Assembly (NCBI GenBank): GCA_002298125.1
Contig: DBMJ01000016.1
Span: 330,902 to 394,901 of the forward strand
Length of the DNA: 64,000 bases
Direction: 5' to 3'
Origin: Clostridium sp. UBA701
GTDB taxonomy: Bacteria; Bacillota; Clostridia; Clostridiales; Clostridiaceae
Numbering within the stretch: position 1 is the first letter of the stretch; every line of letters begins with the position of its first letter. The position numbers and the translations under genes are program-made. The notes beneath the pieces are model-generated. The model was given only the letters and a program-made list of their open reading frames with translations. It was not told the origin of the DNA and made no database searches. This document shows positions 45,686 through 54,908 of the stretch, piece after piece.

Positions 45686-47341
45686 ATGTCGCCAAAGCTA
45701 CTTAAAATGTTTAAAAGAGGGGAGATAACCAAAGAGCAGGTAATAAAGGATATTATAGCAGGTTTTATTGTAGCTATAATAGCATTACCCCTATCTATTG
45801 CTCTAGGTATATCCTCTGGGGTATCTCCAGAGAAGGGGCTTATTACAGCAATATTTGCGGGCTTTGTAATTTCTCTTTTAGGGGGAAGCAGGGTACAGAT
45901 TGGTGGTCCAACTGGTGCCTTCGTTGTTATTATTTATGGAATTGTACAAACATACGGCATAAAGGGTCTGATAATAGCCACAATGATGGCTGGAGTTATT
46001 TTAGTTGTAATGGGTTTATTAAAGCTTGGTTCAGTAATAAAATATGTTCCACATACCATTACTGTGGGTTTTACCAGTGGTATAGCCATAACCCTATTGT
46101 CTACTCAGGTTAAGGATTTTTTAGGACTTAGAATAGACAAGGTTCCTGCAGAATTTTTGCCTAAGTGGGGTAGTTACTTTAGTCATTTAAATACCTTTCA
46201 TTTGACTACCTTCCTAATAGGCTTAGGCTGCGTTTTAATAATAGTATTTTGGCCTAAGGTCAACAAAACTATACCGGGCTCAATGGTGGCTTTAATTGTG
46301 GCTACACTAGTGGTAAAATTATTCAATCTTCCTGTAGAAACTATAGGAAGCAGGTTTCAAAATATTTCATCTGCAATACCTGCACCTGGATTTGTATCAG
46401 TGGACTTAAACACCATAAAAGAGTTGTTAAAACCAGCTATGACCATAGCCATTTTAGCTGCAGTAGAATCACTGCTTTCTGCAGTAGTAGCTGATGGTAT
46501 GATTGGTGCTAAGCATGATTCTAACATGGAGCTTATTGCTCAGGGACTAGGAAATATTACTTCTGCATTATTTGGAGGAATACCAGCTACAGGAGCTATA
46601 GCAAGAACTGCAGCCAATGTGAAAAATGGGGGGAGAAGTCCAATTTCTGGAATGGTACATGCTATTACATTGCTGTTAATTATGTTGATATTTATGCCCT
46701 ACGCTAAGATGATACCAATGGCCACCTTAGCAGCGATATTAATGGTGGTTTCTTATAATATGGGTGAATGGAGTACCTTTAAGTCCCTACTAAAGGCTCC
46801 AAAGAGCGATGTAGCAGTGCTTGTGCTAACCTTTGTACTTACAGTGGTTTTTGACTTAGTTATGGCCATAGAGGTTGGTATGGTAATAGCAATGTTTTTA
46901 TTTATCAAAAAAGTTGTTGATACTACAAAAATCAGAGACATGTCAGAGGGAAATGCACTAGATGAGGATCTTACCCAAATGCTTGAGGAAACTGATGATA
47001 AAATATTGGTATATCAAGTAAATGGTCCGCTATTCTTTGGAATGGTTCAGAATTTTATGGATGTGATGAATGAGGTACAGCCCTCTGCAGAAGTGCTAAT
47101 ATTAGATATGAGATATGTGCATTCTGTAGATGCCTCTGCAATGGCAGCCTTAAAAAGGCTGCATAAGCGCTGCGAAAAATTCAAGATTAAGCTTCTTTTA
47201 ACGCACCTGCATGATCAGCCAGAGAGATGCCTGCACAAAATGGGCTTCCTTGATGAGATAGAAAAAAGGCATATTTTCAGCAGCAAAACTGAGGCCATTG
47301 CAGCAGCCTACGACTATATAAAGGCATTAGAAGCAGTATAG
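45686..47341 (+). CDS. SulP-family anion transporter with STAS domain
   Basis: A polytopic transporter of about 551 residues with the SulP signature region GLITAIFAGFVISLLGGSRVQIGGPTGA presented as several motifs (e.g. SRVQIGGPTGAF), GGIPATGAIARTAANVKNGG, about 12-14 membrane segments, and a C-terminal STAS domain from about 440 (ILVYQVNGPLFFG, DMRYVHSVDASA). Members move sulfate, bicarbonate or dicarboxylates with protons or sodium. GAAGGGA precedes ATG 45686; ATG 45674 overlaps that site and is less likely. Transcribed alone; substrate undetermined. Confidence 0.9.
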   Translation: MSPKLLKMFKRGEITKEQVIKDIIAGFIVAIIALPLSIALGISSGVSPEKGLITAIFAGFVISLLGGSRVQIGGPTGAFVVIIYGIVQTYGIKGLIIATMMAGVILVVMGLLKLGSVIKYVPHTITVGFTSGIAITLLSTQVKDFLGLRIDKVPAEFLPKWGSYFSHLNTFHLTTFLIGLGCVLIIVFWPKVNKTIPGSMVALIVATLVVKLFNLPVETIGSRFQNISSAIPAPGFVSVDLNTIKELLKPAMTIAILAAVESLLSAVVADGMIGAKHDSNMELIAQGLGNITSALFGGIPATGAIARTAANVKNGGRSPISGMVHAITLLLIMLIFMPYAKMIPMATLAAILMVVSYNMGEWSTFKSLLKAPKSDVAVLVLTFVLTVVFDLVMAIEVGMVIAMFLFIKKVVDTTKIRDMSEGNALDEDLTQMLEETDDKILVYQVNGPLFFGMVQNFMDVMNEVQPSAEVLILDMRYVHSVDASAMAALKRLHKRCEKFKIKLLLTHLHDQPERCLHKMGFLDEIEKRHIFSSKTEAIAAAYDYIKALEAV

Positions 47342-47369
47342 AATATTTTAATAATTAGGGGTGGTTTAA

Positions 47370-48377
47370 ATGGATGAAATTCTTGTAGAGGAATACCGAG
47401 GAGAGCTTCTAGAATGTATTCATAGGGGACATATCTGCGGGGTATCGGACACTGGAGAGGTGAAGTATTATGCAGGTGATACTGATTTTGTTGCATATAT
47501 GAGATCCTCAGCAAAACCTATACAAGCTATTCCATTAGTTAGGCGAGGACTAGAAAAAACCTATGGCTTTACTAATAAGGAAATAACAGTGCTAACAGGT
47601 TCTCATAGAGCAGAGAGCTTTCATGTTGAAGCCATAGAGTCTATTATGGAGAAAATAGGGGTTGAGGAAGAGGCGCTTATTTGTCTCCCCACTTATCCTC
47701 TAGGAGTTAAAGCAAGAGAAGATGTACTAAGAAATAATGGTGAGAAAAGGCGAATATATCACAATTGTTCTGGAAAGCATCTTGGCTTACTTACATTATG
47801 TAAAGGCATTGGCTGTAGTACAGAGGATTATTATAAGGTCAGCAGTCCAGCACAGCTAGAGATACTTCAATATATATCTATGCTGTCAGGCTACCCAAAG
47901 GAAGACATAAAAATTGGGATTGATGGGTGTGGTGTTCCCGTTTTTGCAATGCCCATGAAATATCTTGCAAGAGCTTATATGGTAATGGCATGTCCTGACC
48001 TTATTAAAGATGAGAAGACTAGGGAAGCTGTTATTAAGATAACTGGACTTATGAATGAAAACTATGAGATGGTTGCAGGCACCAATTTAATCTGTTCTCT
48101 GCTCCTAATGGATGAAAATATAGTGGCAAAAGGCGGTGCCAAGGGAGTATATTGTTTTGGTTTAAGAGAAGAGAGGCTGGGCTTCTCCATTAAAATAATG
48201 GATGGTTCTGAAGAGGAATGGCCAATAATTGTAGCTTCTATACTTGAACAGATAGGGTATAAGAACAAAGAAACCATTGAAAGACTTCAAAGGTTTTTCC
48301 CAAAGGAAATGGTGAATGATAATAATGTGGTTGTCGGAAAGAGCATAGCTAAATTCAAACTTAAAATTGTGGAATAA
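47370..48377 (+). CDS. Asparaginase II family protein (AnsA-like thermolabile type)
   Basis: A 335-residue protein of the asparaginase_II family, distinct from the classical type with a catalytic Thr near the N-terminus. Signatures are MRSSAKPIQAIPLVRRG, VLTGSHRAESFHVEAI, HNCSGKHLGLLTLCK, IGIDGCGVPVFAMP and KGGAKGVYCFGL. It is expected to hydrolyse asparagine or a related amide in the cytoplasm. GGGGTGG precedes the ATG. It is followed by a terminator. Confidence 0.88.
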   Translation: MDEILVEEYRGELLECIHRGHICGVSDTGEVKYYAGDTDFVAYMRSSAKPIQAIPLVRRGLEKTYGFTNKEITVLTGSHRAESFHVEAIESIMEKIGVEEEALICLPTYPLGVKAREDVLRNNGEKRRIYHNCSGKHLGLLTLCKGIGCSTEDYYKVSSPAQLEILQYISMLSGYPKEDIKIGIDGCGVPVFAMPMKYLARAYMVMACPDLIKDEKTREAVIKITGLMNENYEMVAGTNLICSLLLMDENIVAKGGAKGVYCFGLREERLGFSIKIMDGSEEEWPIIVASILEQIGYKNKETIERLQRFFPKEMVNDNNVVVGKSIAKFKLKIVE

Positions 48378-48414
48378 CTTTTCAGAAGGTAGGAGCACTA
48401 AACTCATCTATTAA

Positions 48415-48455
48415 TAAACTCCTCAAGACTTTTTAAGTTTTGAGGAGTTTTAAAT
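48415..48455. terminator. Bidirectional terminator
   Basis: AACTCCTCAA and TTTGAGGAGTT enclose a loop of about 10 bases, with T-rich and A-rich flanks. It lies between the convergent asparaginase and MFS genes. Confidence 0.85.
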
Positions 48456-48463
48456 GCATCAAA

Positions 48464-49645
48464 TTATTCTATTTTAATCTTCATAGATAGGAACAAATTA
48501 ATAAGGGCTATAAAAGCAGCTACAAGGAATACATATTTATAACCGAAGCTTGACCATAATAGTCCTCCTAAGAAAGGAATGGTCATAGCAATTACGTGAT
48601 CAAAGCTTGTCCCAGCAGATAGGGTTGGTATAACGTCCTCAGGTACAACTGCAATCTTCTTTATATAGGTGGACCTTGCCATTTCTACAACACTTAGGGA
48701 GTTATCAATTATATAGCAGGCTGCTATAATAACAACGGCTACCCAAGGTGGAGCAATATCCTCTGCAAAGGAATAGCCCATACATATTACTATGAGAACC
48801 ACCGCTTCTAAGGACAATACAAATCTTTCACCCTTTATGTCTATGGCATTACCTACAATGGTTCTTGTTAGTATGCTTATACCTGAAATAATTAGACCAA
48901 GTACTGCAAAGGTGGGTGGATCTACATGGTAGGACTTTATAAGTACCCAGGGGGCAAAGGTTAGAAAAATCTGTTTTCTTGCACCGTTTACTACACTGAG
49001 ACAATAATATAAGGTGTATTTTTTTCTAAATACAAATCGCACCTTTTTAAGTTCACGTTTTCCAGGGTTCATAAGTCCAAGCATAAAGGCTGCAAATACA
49101 TAAGAAATAGCAGCTATTATAAAGGCAGAATGATAGGTGAGCCCTAGGTATCTAAAGCCAAACCACACAATTCCATAGCCTAATATCGTTGCAACTAGGT
49201 TATAGGCACTAAATCTACCAAGCCTTACACCGTAATTTTCCTTTTGAGATAGATTCATTCCTATGCCTGCTGATAATGGCATGAAAATATGTGTTCCCAA
49301 GCTAAGCATCATCATCCATATGAGCATGGTGGCAAAGGTAGGTGAAAACAAGCCCAAACCCAGCATTCCCAAAGCTGCACACAGCATACCAACAATAGCC
49401 ATTCTTATGTTTCCAAGAAAGGACAAAACCCCTAAAACTAACACTATTAGTGCACCAGGAAGCTCTCTTGGAAATTCTACTACACCTCTGGCTGAAGCAG
49501 ATAAGTGAAATACATCATTCAAAAAATTATTAAACACTGTAGAATTTATTCCGCTGGCGATTCCAGTGAATAAGCCTACTATTAGAAAAAGAATAAAGTC
49601 TCTATCCTTGTGTGATTTACTTAAAAGCCTTTTAAAGCTACCCAT
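48464..49645 (-). CDS. MFS transporter
   Basis: A 393-residue polytopic protein with about 12 membrane segments. Loops show basic patterns typical of MFS carriers (GFRYLG, GLMNPGKRELKKVRFVFRKK in the central loop). It has no recognisable substrate signature. AAAGGAGAT precedes the ATG at 49645. It is monocistronic and converges on the asparaginase gene. Confidence 0.82.
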   Translation of the reverse strand: MGSFKRLLSKSHKDRDFILFLIVGLFTGIASGINSTVFNNFLNDVFHLSASARGVVEFPRELPGALIVLVLGVLSFLGNIRMAIVGMLCAALGMLGLGLFSPTFATMLIWMMMLSLGTHIFMPLSAGIGMNLSQKENYGVRLGRFSAYNLVATILGYGIVWFGFRYLGLTYHSAFIIAAISYVFAAFMLGLMNPGKRELKKVRFVFRKKYTLYYCLSVVNGARKQIFLTFAPWVLIKSYHVDPPTFAVLGLIISGISILTRTIVGNAIDIKGERFVLSLEAVVLIVICMGYSFAEDIAPPWVAVVIIAACYIIDNSLSVVEMARSTYIKKIAVVPEDVIPTLSAGTSFDHVIAMTIPFLGGLLWSSFGYKYVFLVAAFIALINLFLSMKIKIE

Positions 49646-49742
49646 AAAGTTTTATATCTCCTTTGTTATCAATACAATTAAGTATAAAATAAAAAATAAT
49701 ACAAAGCAATCCATTATTTTAAGTCTTTTAGTCTACCTCGCA

Positions 49743-49792
49743 AAGCCCGCAATATAGTATTTCCATCGATTGTGGGCTATTTTTAGCTGTTT
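49743..49792 (-). terminator. Isolated hairpin with T tail
   Basis: AGCCCGCAAT pairs with ATTGTGGGCT across a 14-base loop, followed by a T-rich run on the plus strand. It lies upstream of both divergent genes with no ORF feeding it, so it may be a relic or end of a small RNA. The rest of 49646-49949 holds only the promoter described next. Confidence 0.5.
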
Positions 49793-49868
49793 TGCTACAA
49801 AAATCAGTTTATATCATTAATATAATATATTGTATAAAAATAAACAAAACTTTTACCTATGGCGAAAG

Positions 49869-49896
49869 TTGACAATTGTATAAATTTTAATATAAT
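49869..49896 (+). promoter_or_regulatory. Consensus vegetative promoter
   Basis: TTGACA (49869-49874), a 16-base spacer and TATAAT (49891-49896): both hexamers match the consensus exactly. The secreted-protein gene starts 54 bases downstream. Confidence 0.8.
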
Positions 49897-49949
49897 TACA
49901 ATAATGGAATATGCTATTATTTCAAAAATTGTACAAAGGGGTGCATTGT

Positions 49950-50642
49950 ATGAAAAAAAGGAAAATAAGGCCAATATTAATGAGTCTGGTTTTAGTTTCA
50001 AGTTTATGTTTTACAACAACTGTATTTGCAGGTCCCATTAATAAAGGACAACCATTGAATATTAAAGAGAATAACATTAATGGAATTGCTAAAATAGGAA
50101 ATAACCAAACAGTTGTAAGTGGCGTCTTAACTTTTGATCAGATGGTAGAAAGGATAGCTATAGATAATAACATTACAAGGGCAGAAGCAGCTAATCGAGT
50201 TAGAATGAATTCTAATGATACTAGTCTACATAAGATTATAAATAAGAGTTTAACAACAACTTTAGCAGAAAATCCTACATATAGAGTCGTTAGTTGCAGA
50301 TTTACTGTTACAGACGTGTATAAACCCACATTAAATTTTTACTGCGAAACAACAGAGGGTGGGTATTTTTGGGGAATAAATAAAATACTTGATGTACAAA
50401 TGAATAGAAGCTACAATGGTATTAGTAAACAGTTTTCAGGAAGCGTTTATACTCACTTAGAAAATGGTGGTTCAATTTATTGGGTTGTTAATGGAGATTT
50501 TTATAATAATGGAATGACTACCGTTCAAGGTGCAGGTGAAATCGGTATGGGTAAATATGCTACTATAAATTTTAGCGTGTCGTATCAACTAAATCATTAT
50601 TCTTACTGTTATGAAACAGGTTATTACAAAATAGGATACTAA
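49950..50642 (+). CDS. Secreted protein of unknown function
   Basis: A 230-residue protein with a clear Sec signal peptide: KKRK at the start, a hydrophobic core PILMSLVLVSSLCF, and a likely cleavage after VFA. The mature part begins GPINKGQP, has a helical MVERIAIDNNITRAEAANRV segment and then an aromatic, beta-rich C-terminal half with Gly-Tyr repeats (NGDFYNNGMTTVQGAGEIG). Two cysteines (CRFTVTD, CETTEGG) could pair. No family is recognised. ATG 49950 follows AAAGGGGTG. It has a full-consensus promoter and its own terminator, so it is probably well expressed. Confidence 0.8.
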   Translation: MKKRKIRPILMSLVLVSSLCFTTTVFAGPINKGQPLNIKENNINGIAKIGNNQTVVSGVLTFDQMVERIAIDNNITRAEAANRVRMNSNDTSLHKIINKSLTTTLAENPTYRVVSCRFTVTDVYKPTLNFYCETTEGGYFWGINKILDVQMNRSYNGISKQFSGSVYTHLENGGSIYWVVNGDFYNNGMTTVQGAGEIGMGKYATINFSVSYQLNHYSYCYETGYYKIGY

Positions 50643-50702
50643 GAAAATTATAATAATTAAATGTACTAATTGAGGAAGTTTCATAATCAAGTTTTATTTA
50701 AA

Positions 50703-50760
50703 AATGGGGCTGTCGCATCAGCAGTTTTTAATTGTAATGCGGCAACCCCATTTTAACATA
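50703..50760 (+). terminator. Long hairpin terminator
   Basis: AAAATGGGGCTGTCGCAT pairs with ATGCGGCAACCCCATTTT across about 22 bases. The stem is very GC-rich for this DNA and resembles terminators near insertion-element ends in clostridia, though no element is seen here. Confidence 0.8.
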
Positions 50761-50801
50761 GTTTACACAAATTTTTACAGGTTAGAATATTTAAAGTAGT
50801 G

Positions 50802-51023
50802 TTACAACTTATTATTTTTATTTATTAGTAAACTTATTAATCCTATAATAAATACCAAAATGCCGATTAACATAAATGAGTATATGAAACCATTTAATAT
50901 AGGAATTAATTCACCAGTTAAGTTTTTATTATAATACACTAGATTCATTAATCCGTATCCTAAAGGCGTGCTTAATAGTATTATAATAAATGCTAATAAA
51001 AAATATTTAATTTGCTTTTTCAA
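50802..51023 (-). CDS. Small two-helix membrane protein
   Basis: A 73-residue protein starting at TTG 51023, which follows a very strong AAGGGGGG site by seven bases. It has a basic N-terminus (KKQIKYF), two hydrophobic helices (LLAFIIILLSTPLGYGLMNLV; FIYSFMLIGILVFIIGLISLL in shorter segments) joined by a short external loop, and a Lys/Asn tail. No family is recognised. An in-frame ATG at 51149 would add 42 residues with no ribosome site. Confidence 0.65.
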   Translation of the reverse strand: MKKQIKYFLLAFIIILLSTPLGYGLMNLVYYNKNLTGELIPILNGFIYSFMLIGILVFIIGLISLLINKNNKL

Positions 51024-51245
51024 AATTATCCCCCCTTCAAATAATAGTATATTAATATATATATTACTATATTTTAACATATAAGTAAATACCCTGAATG
51101 TTCCGTTTGATTTAAGTCTTTTATCTACAAATGGCTGATAGTTGTCCACAAGAATGCGTTGATATTTATGATGTATTCCCTTATAATAATTGTATTAAAT
51201 TATGCTAAATTAAGGCTATATAAAATGTGGAGAGGTGGGCATAAA

Positions 51246-51680
51246 ATGTGGAAGGAATTTAAAGAATTTGCCATGAAGGGCAATGCAGTAGACTTAGCTG
51301 TAGGTGTTGTAATTGGAGCAGCCTTTGGAAAGATTGTCACATCCTTGGTTAATGATATTGTAATGCCTTTAGTAGGACTATTAATTGGAAAGGTGGATTT
51401 TTCTAACTTATTTATCGCACTGGGAAATGGCAGCTTTAAAACTATAGAAGAGGCAAAAAAAGCTGGTATTGCTACATTAAATTATGGTGTATTTATAAAC
51501 AACGTAATAGATTTTCTTATAATAGCTTTTTCTATATTCATTGTAATAAGACAGTTAAACCGTTTTACAAAGAAGAAGCCAGCACCTGCACCTGTTACTA
51601 CAAAGAAGTGCAAGTACTGCTTAAGTGAGATACCACTAGAGGCTACAAGATGCTCTCATTGCACCTCACAGCTTGACTAG
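51246..51680 (+). CDS. mscL: Large-conductance mechanosensitive channel with C-terminal zinc ribbon
   Basis: A 144-residue MscL. The first helix shows the classic N-terminal FKEFAMKGNAVDLAVGVVIG and NDIVMPLVG, followed by the periplasmic loop and second helix (NNVIDFLIIAFSIFIVI). After the usual C-terminal region (residues about 115-144) there is a CKYCLSEIP-x-CSHC zinc ribbon not found in the E. coli protein but seen in some Firmicutes. GAGAGGTGG precedes ATG 51246. The channel releases solutes on hypo-osmotic shock. Confidence 0.93.
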   Translation: MWKEFKEFAMKGNAVDLAVGVVIGAAFGKIVTSLVNDIVMPLVGLLIGKVDFSNLFIALGNGSFKTIEEAKKAGIATLNYGVFINNVIDFLIIAFSIFIVIRQLNRFTKKKPAPAPVTTKKCKYCLSEIPLEATRCSHCTSQLD

Positions 51681-51700
51681 TATTTCATCCTATAATAATT

Positions 51701-51730
51701 ACATCTGCTCAAAGAGCAGATGTTTTTTTA
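51701..51730 (+). terminator. Rho-independent terminator after mscL
   Basis: ACATCTGCT, a 5-base loop, AGCAGATGT and seven Ts. Confidence 0.92.
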
Positions 51731-51804
51731 TTATTGAAACTCATTAAGCTTTTTATCAGTGATAACTTTTATAACAGGGTGAAAAAAAGTTTTTTTAGCA
51801 GCCT

Positions 51805-51832
51805 TTGACGAAAATTTGAAGTAATATATAGA
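51805..51832 (+). promoter_or_regulatory. Candidate vegetative promoter of the diguanylate cyclase gene
   Basis: TTGACG and TATAGA separated by 16 bases. It leaves a leader of about 145 bases before the TTG start; no riboswitch is recognised in it. The remainder of 51731-51981 is AT-rich without other features. Confidence 0.5.
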
Positions 51833-51981
51833 TAAAAAGTAGGATTTAAAAATATTTTGTCATAATTTGTTGTTTGAGTTAATATTTATTGTTAAAATAA
51901 ATATTAAATAGATAAATTTAATTATTATGTCCAAGCTAGGTGAGATAGATAAAAATTTTCAAGAAGAGGGGGGCATAGCAG

Positions 51982-53580
51982 TTGGAATATAAAGAACTTG
52001 CATCATATAAACCTCATAAGAAAATCTTTTTTAAGAATGCAGTTTTATTTTTTTTGGTGCTCAGTTTAATCTTTACAATTATATATTCCATTGTTCAATA
52101 TAGTAGTATTAAGAGTAAAAGGCTCATATTAAACAACAAGGAAACAAGCATTGTGGATACAGAGCAAAGCATAATGGAAAGATATATAAGCTCTGTGCTG
52201 ACAGATGTAAAATACATTTCTGAAGACTACAAGGTTCATCAAAATTATTATGGGGATAAAAGTGAAGAGGAGTTAGTACAGGAGTGGATATTGTTTTCTA
52301 AAAACAAAGGGATCTACGATCAAATAAGGTTTATTGACAAAAATGGCATGGAGAAGCTAAGAGTTGATTACAGCAATGGAAGCCCTAAGACAGTTCCTTA
52401 TAATGAGCTAAAATACAAGGGGGATAAAGCTTATTTTAAAGCTGCACTAGATATAAATCCAGGAGAAATAGGGATCTCTAAATTCGATTTAAATATGGAA
52501 AACAACATAGTGGAAACTCCAATAAAGCCTGTAATAAGGTTTTATACTCCTATTTATGACAAAGCTAATAACTTAAGCGGAATTATAGTATTAAATTATT
52601 CCCCAAAGAATCTATTACGGGATTTTGAAAAAATATCTTTAAATGGTGAAGGCGAATTCTTCCTTATAAATTCAGACGGTTACTATTTAATTAATAAGGA
52701 CAAGAGTAAGGAATGGGCCTTTATGTATCCAGAGAAAAAGAATATTAGCTTTAAAAATGATTTTCCTGAGGAGTGGAAAACTATTTTCCCTTCAGAGGCA
52801 GGTCAGTTCCAATCAAAAAATGGAATATTTACCTATAAGGACTTGCTTCCATTAAGCCTTCAGCAAAGCAAGCTGGTGTTAAGTGAGGGACCATTTACTA
52901 TTATCTCTCATGTATCAATAGATTCTAGTGCAGGATATTATAATAGGAATGCATTATATATCATTGCCTTTAGTCTTTTTAAAAACCTTTACATTTTTGC
53001 TGTAATTGCAATAATCAGTATTTTTATAGCTGTACTTATCACTTTAAATAAAGTATCTCGTGAGAAGATAAGATACTATGCTGATTACGATGTGATGACA
53101 GGTGTGTTAAACAGAAGGGCTGGCTTTAATAAATTAGAAGAAATTTTTAGCAAAGTCAAGCAGGATAAGATGATCATAAGCATATGCTTTATTGACATAA
53201 ATGGGCTTAAGGAGGTCAATGACAATTTGGGGCATGATGCAGGAGATGAGCTCATTAAGGCTGCAGTAGATGTGATAACAAATAGTATAAGAAGTACAGA
53301 TTTTGTAGTAAGACTGGGTGGGGATGAATTTTTAATAATTTTTCCAAAGACTGATGAGAGGACTGCAGAGGATATTTGGGACAGAATAAAAAATACTCTT
53401 AAACATATAAATGAAGAGAGCAAAAAACCTTATTTAATAAGTCTAAGCCATGGCATCACAGAATTTAAGCCAGAGACAAAGAGCTATCTAGATGATTTGA
53501 TAAAAGAAGCAGATGAGAAGATGTATAATGAAAAGCGGGAGATCAAAAAGAATTTAAAGATATTGAGAGAAAATATATAA
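51982..53580 (+). CDS. Membrane diguanylate cyclase with extracellular Cache sensor
   Basis: A 532-residue enzyme. It has a membrane segment at about 22-42, an extracellular Cache-type domain (QIRFIDKNGMEKLRVDY; GEFFLINSDGYYLINKD), a second membrane segment near 330-355 and a C-terminal GGDEF domain. The active-site motif RLGGDEF is intact and the inhibitory I-site RSTD stands exactly five residues before it, so the enzyme should make cyclic di-GMP with product inhibition. The start is TTG 51982 behind AGAGGGGGG; no ATG fits. Monocistronic. Confidence 0.92.
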   Translation: MEYKELASYKPHKKIFFKNAVLFFLVLSLIFTIIYSIVQYSSIKSKRLILNNKETSIVDTEQSIMERYISSVLTDVKYISEDYKVHQNYYGDKSEEELVQEWILFSKNKGIYDQIRFIDKNGMEKLRVDYSNGSPKTVPYNELKYKGDKAYFKAALDINPGEIGISKFDLNMENNIVETPIKPVIRFYTPIYDKANNLSGIIVLNYSPKNLLRDFEKISLNGEGEFFLINSDGYYLINKDKSKEWAFMYPEKKNISFKNDFPEEWKTIFPSEAGQFQSKNGIFTYKDLLPLSLQQSKLVLSEGPFTIISHVSIDSSAGYYNRNALYIIAFSLFKNLYIFAVIAIISIFIAVLITLNKVSREKIRYYADYDVMTGVLNRRAGFNKLEEIFSKVKQDKMIISICFIDINGLKEVNDNLGHDAGDELIKAAVDVITNSIRSTDFVVRLGGDEFLIIFPKTDERTAEDIWDRIKNTLKHINEESKKPYLISLSHGITEFKPETKSYLDDLIKEADEKMYNEKREIKKNLKILRENI

Positions 53581-53689
53581 CTAAGAGGGCGCTTCTGATA
53601 AAGGAGCGCTTAAACTTTATCACTACTAATATCGCAATATAAATAGTATAATTAATTAAGCTATTAAAGGAATTGGAGGGATTATCAGC

Positions 53690-54772
53690 ATGAACACAGT
53701 AAAGATATCCACAGCAGGCTTTGGATATATGGGTAAACTTCATACCATGGCCTATAAAAGCATGCCCATAGCCTTGGAAAACTTTAATTATAATATAGTA
53801 CTTCATAAACTATTATCAAATAGGGACATACCTTCAGAGATAAGCGGCTACAAGGAAAGGGTGTGCACCCTGGAGGAGCTTTCTGATACAGATATCTTAG
53901 ACATCTGCTCCCCAAACTTTGCCCATGAAGAGCAGATAAACACAGCAGTGAACATGGGAATAGCAAATATATATTGTGAAAAGCCCTTAACAGGCTTTAC
54001 AGAAACTGAGGAGGCTCTGGTAAAGCTTACAAAAGAAAAGAAGTTAAACACTCAGATGGGGCTTGTTTTAAGGTTTTTACCTGCAGTAATCAGAGCTAAG
54101 AAGCTCATTGAAGAAGGAGAAATAGGGGATGTTATAAATTTTAACTGCCATATGTATCATCAAAGTTATCTCAATCCTCAAAGACCTATGTCCTGGAGAC
54201 TTGAAAAAGAAAAGAGCGGGGGAGGGGCCTTTGTGGATTTAGGGGTTCACATGGTGGATCTTATACATTATATACTAGGACCCATCACAGATATTGTGGG
54301 TTATGTAAAAACCTACATCAAAGAAAGACCCCAGGAAGCACATCTTAGAAATGTAGATGTAGATGACTTTGCCCATATGGATCTTACAGTTAGGGACAGA
54401 ATTCCTGGTACTCTTGAGGTTTCAAGAGTAGCTGCTGGTAAGGGTGAAGATACCGGATTTGAGATATTTGGTACAAAGGGAAGCATTAAAATTCATACTT
54501 CAAATCCAGATTACCCGACTGTATATTCTCTAAAAGACAGCACCTTTAGGGTTGGGAGTTACTTAACCTATAAGGAGGTTGAAAAGGATATAAGCTTAAT
54601 TTACCCCTCCTCCAAGTATTCCCTAGGCTGGATGGTAAATTGTCACTTAGCTTCACTATACAGCTTTATATCAAAAACTCAGGGTAAAGCCTTTGACTAC
54701 ATTTCTCTTCCAACCTTTGAGGCTTCCCTTCAGGCCATGAAGATTATTGAGAGAGGCTATAATAGTCTATAG
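53690..54772 (+). CDS. Gfo/Idh/MocA-family oxidoreductase
   Basis: A 360-residue NAD(P)-dependent sugar or inositol dehydrogenase-like protein. The Rossmann part shows STAGFGYMGKLHTMAY, DILDICSPNFAHEEQ and YCEKPLTG (catalytic Lys of the EKP motif); the second domain has GGGAFVDLGVHMVDLIHYILG with the typical D-x3-H catalytic pair. TTGGAGGG precedes the ATG. It stands alone, ended by a terminator, just upstream of the mannose-family PTS operon; a shared pathway is only an inference. Confidence 0.9.
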   Translation: MNTVKISTAGFGYMGKLHTMAYKSMPIALENFNYNIVLHKLLSNRDIPSEISGYKERVCTLEELSDTDILDICSPNFAHEEQINTAVNMGIANIYCEKPLTGFTETEEALVKLTKEKKLNTQMGLVLRFLPAVIRAKKLIEEGEIGDVINFNCHMYHQSYLNPQRPMSWRLEKEKSGGGAFVDLGVHMVDLIHYILGPITDIVGYVKTYIKERPQEAHLRNVDVDDFAHMDLTVRDRIPGTLEVSRVAAGKGEDTGFEIFGTKGSIKIHTSNPDYPTVYSLKDSTFRVGSYLTYKEVEKDISLIYPSSKYSLGWMVNCHLASLYSFISKTQGKAFDYISLPTFEASLQAMKIIERGYNSL

Positions 54773-54778
54773 ATTATT

Positions 54779-54822
54779 TAACTCCCAAGCTTATGTTTGT
54801 CATAAGCCTGGGAGTTTTTGTT
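54779..54822 (+). terminator. Rho-independent terminator
   Basis: AACTCCCA and TGGGAGTT outer arms with inner GCTTATG/CATAAGC, a TTTGT loop and a T tract. It separates the oxidoreductase from the PTS operon. Confidence 0.9.
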
Positions 54823-54908
54823 TTGTATACACTCCTAGAATATTCTCTCAACACCATGAATACTCTTTATTATAAACTACTTTGTTTATAGGAGGAGGGG
54901 TACATATA

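Noticed and set aside
50703..50760. GC-rich hairpin as the inverted repeat of an insertion sequence
   Set aside because: No transposase or second copy is in the window and the position directly after a gene fits a terminator.
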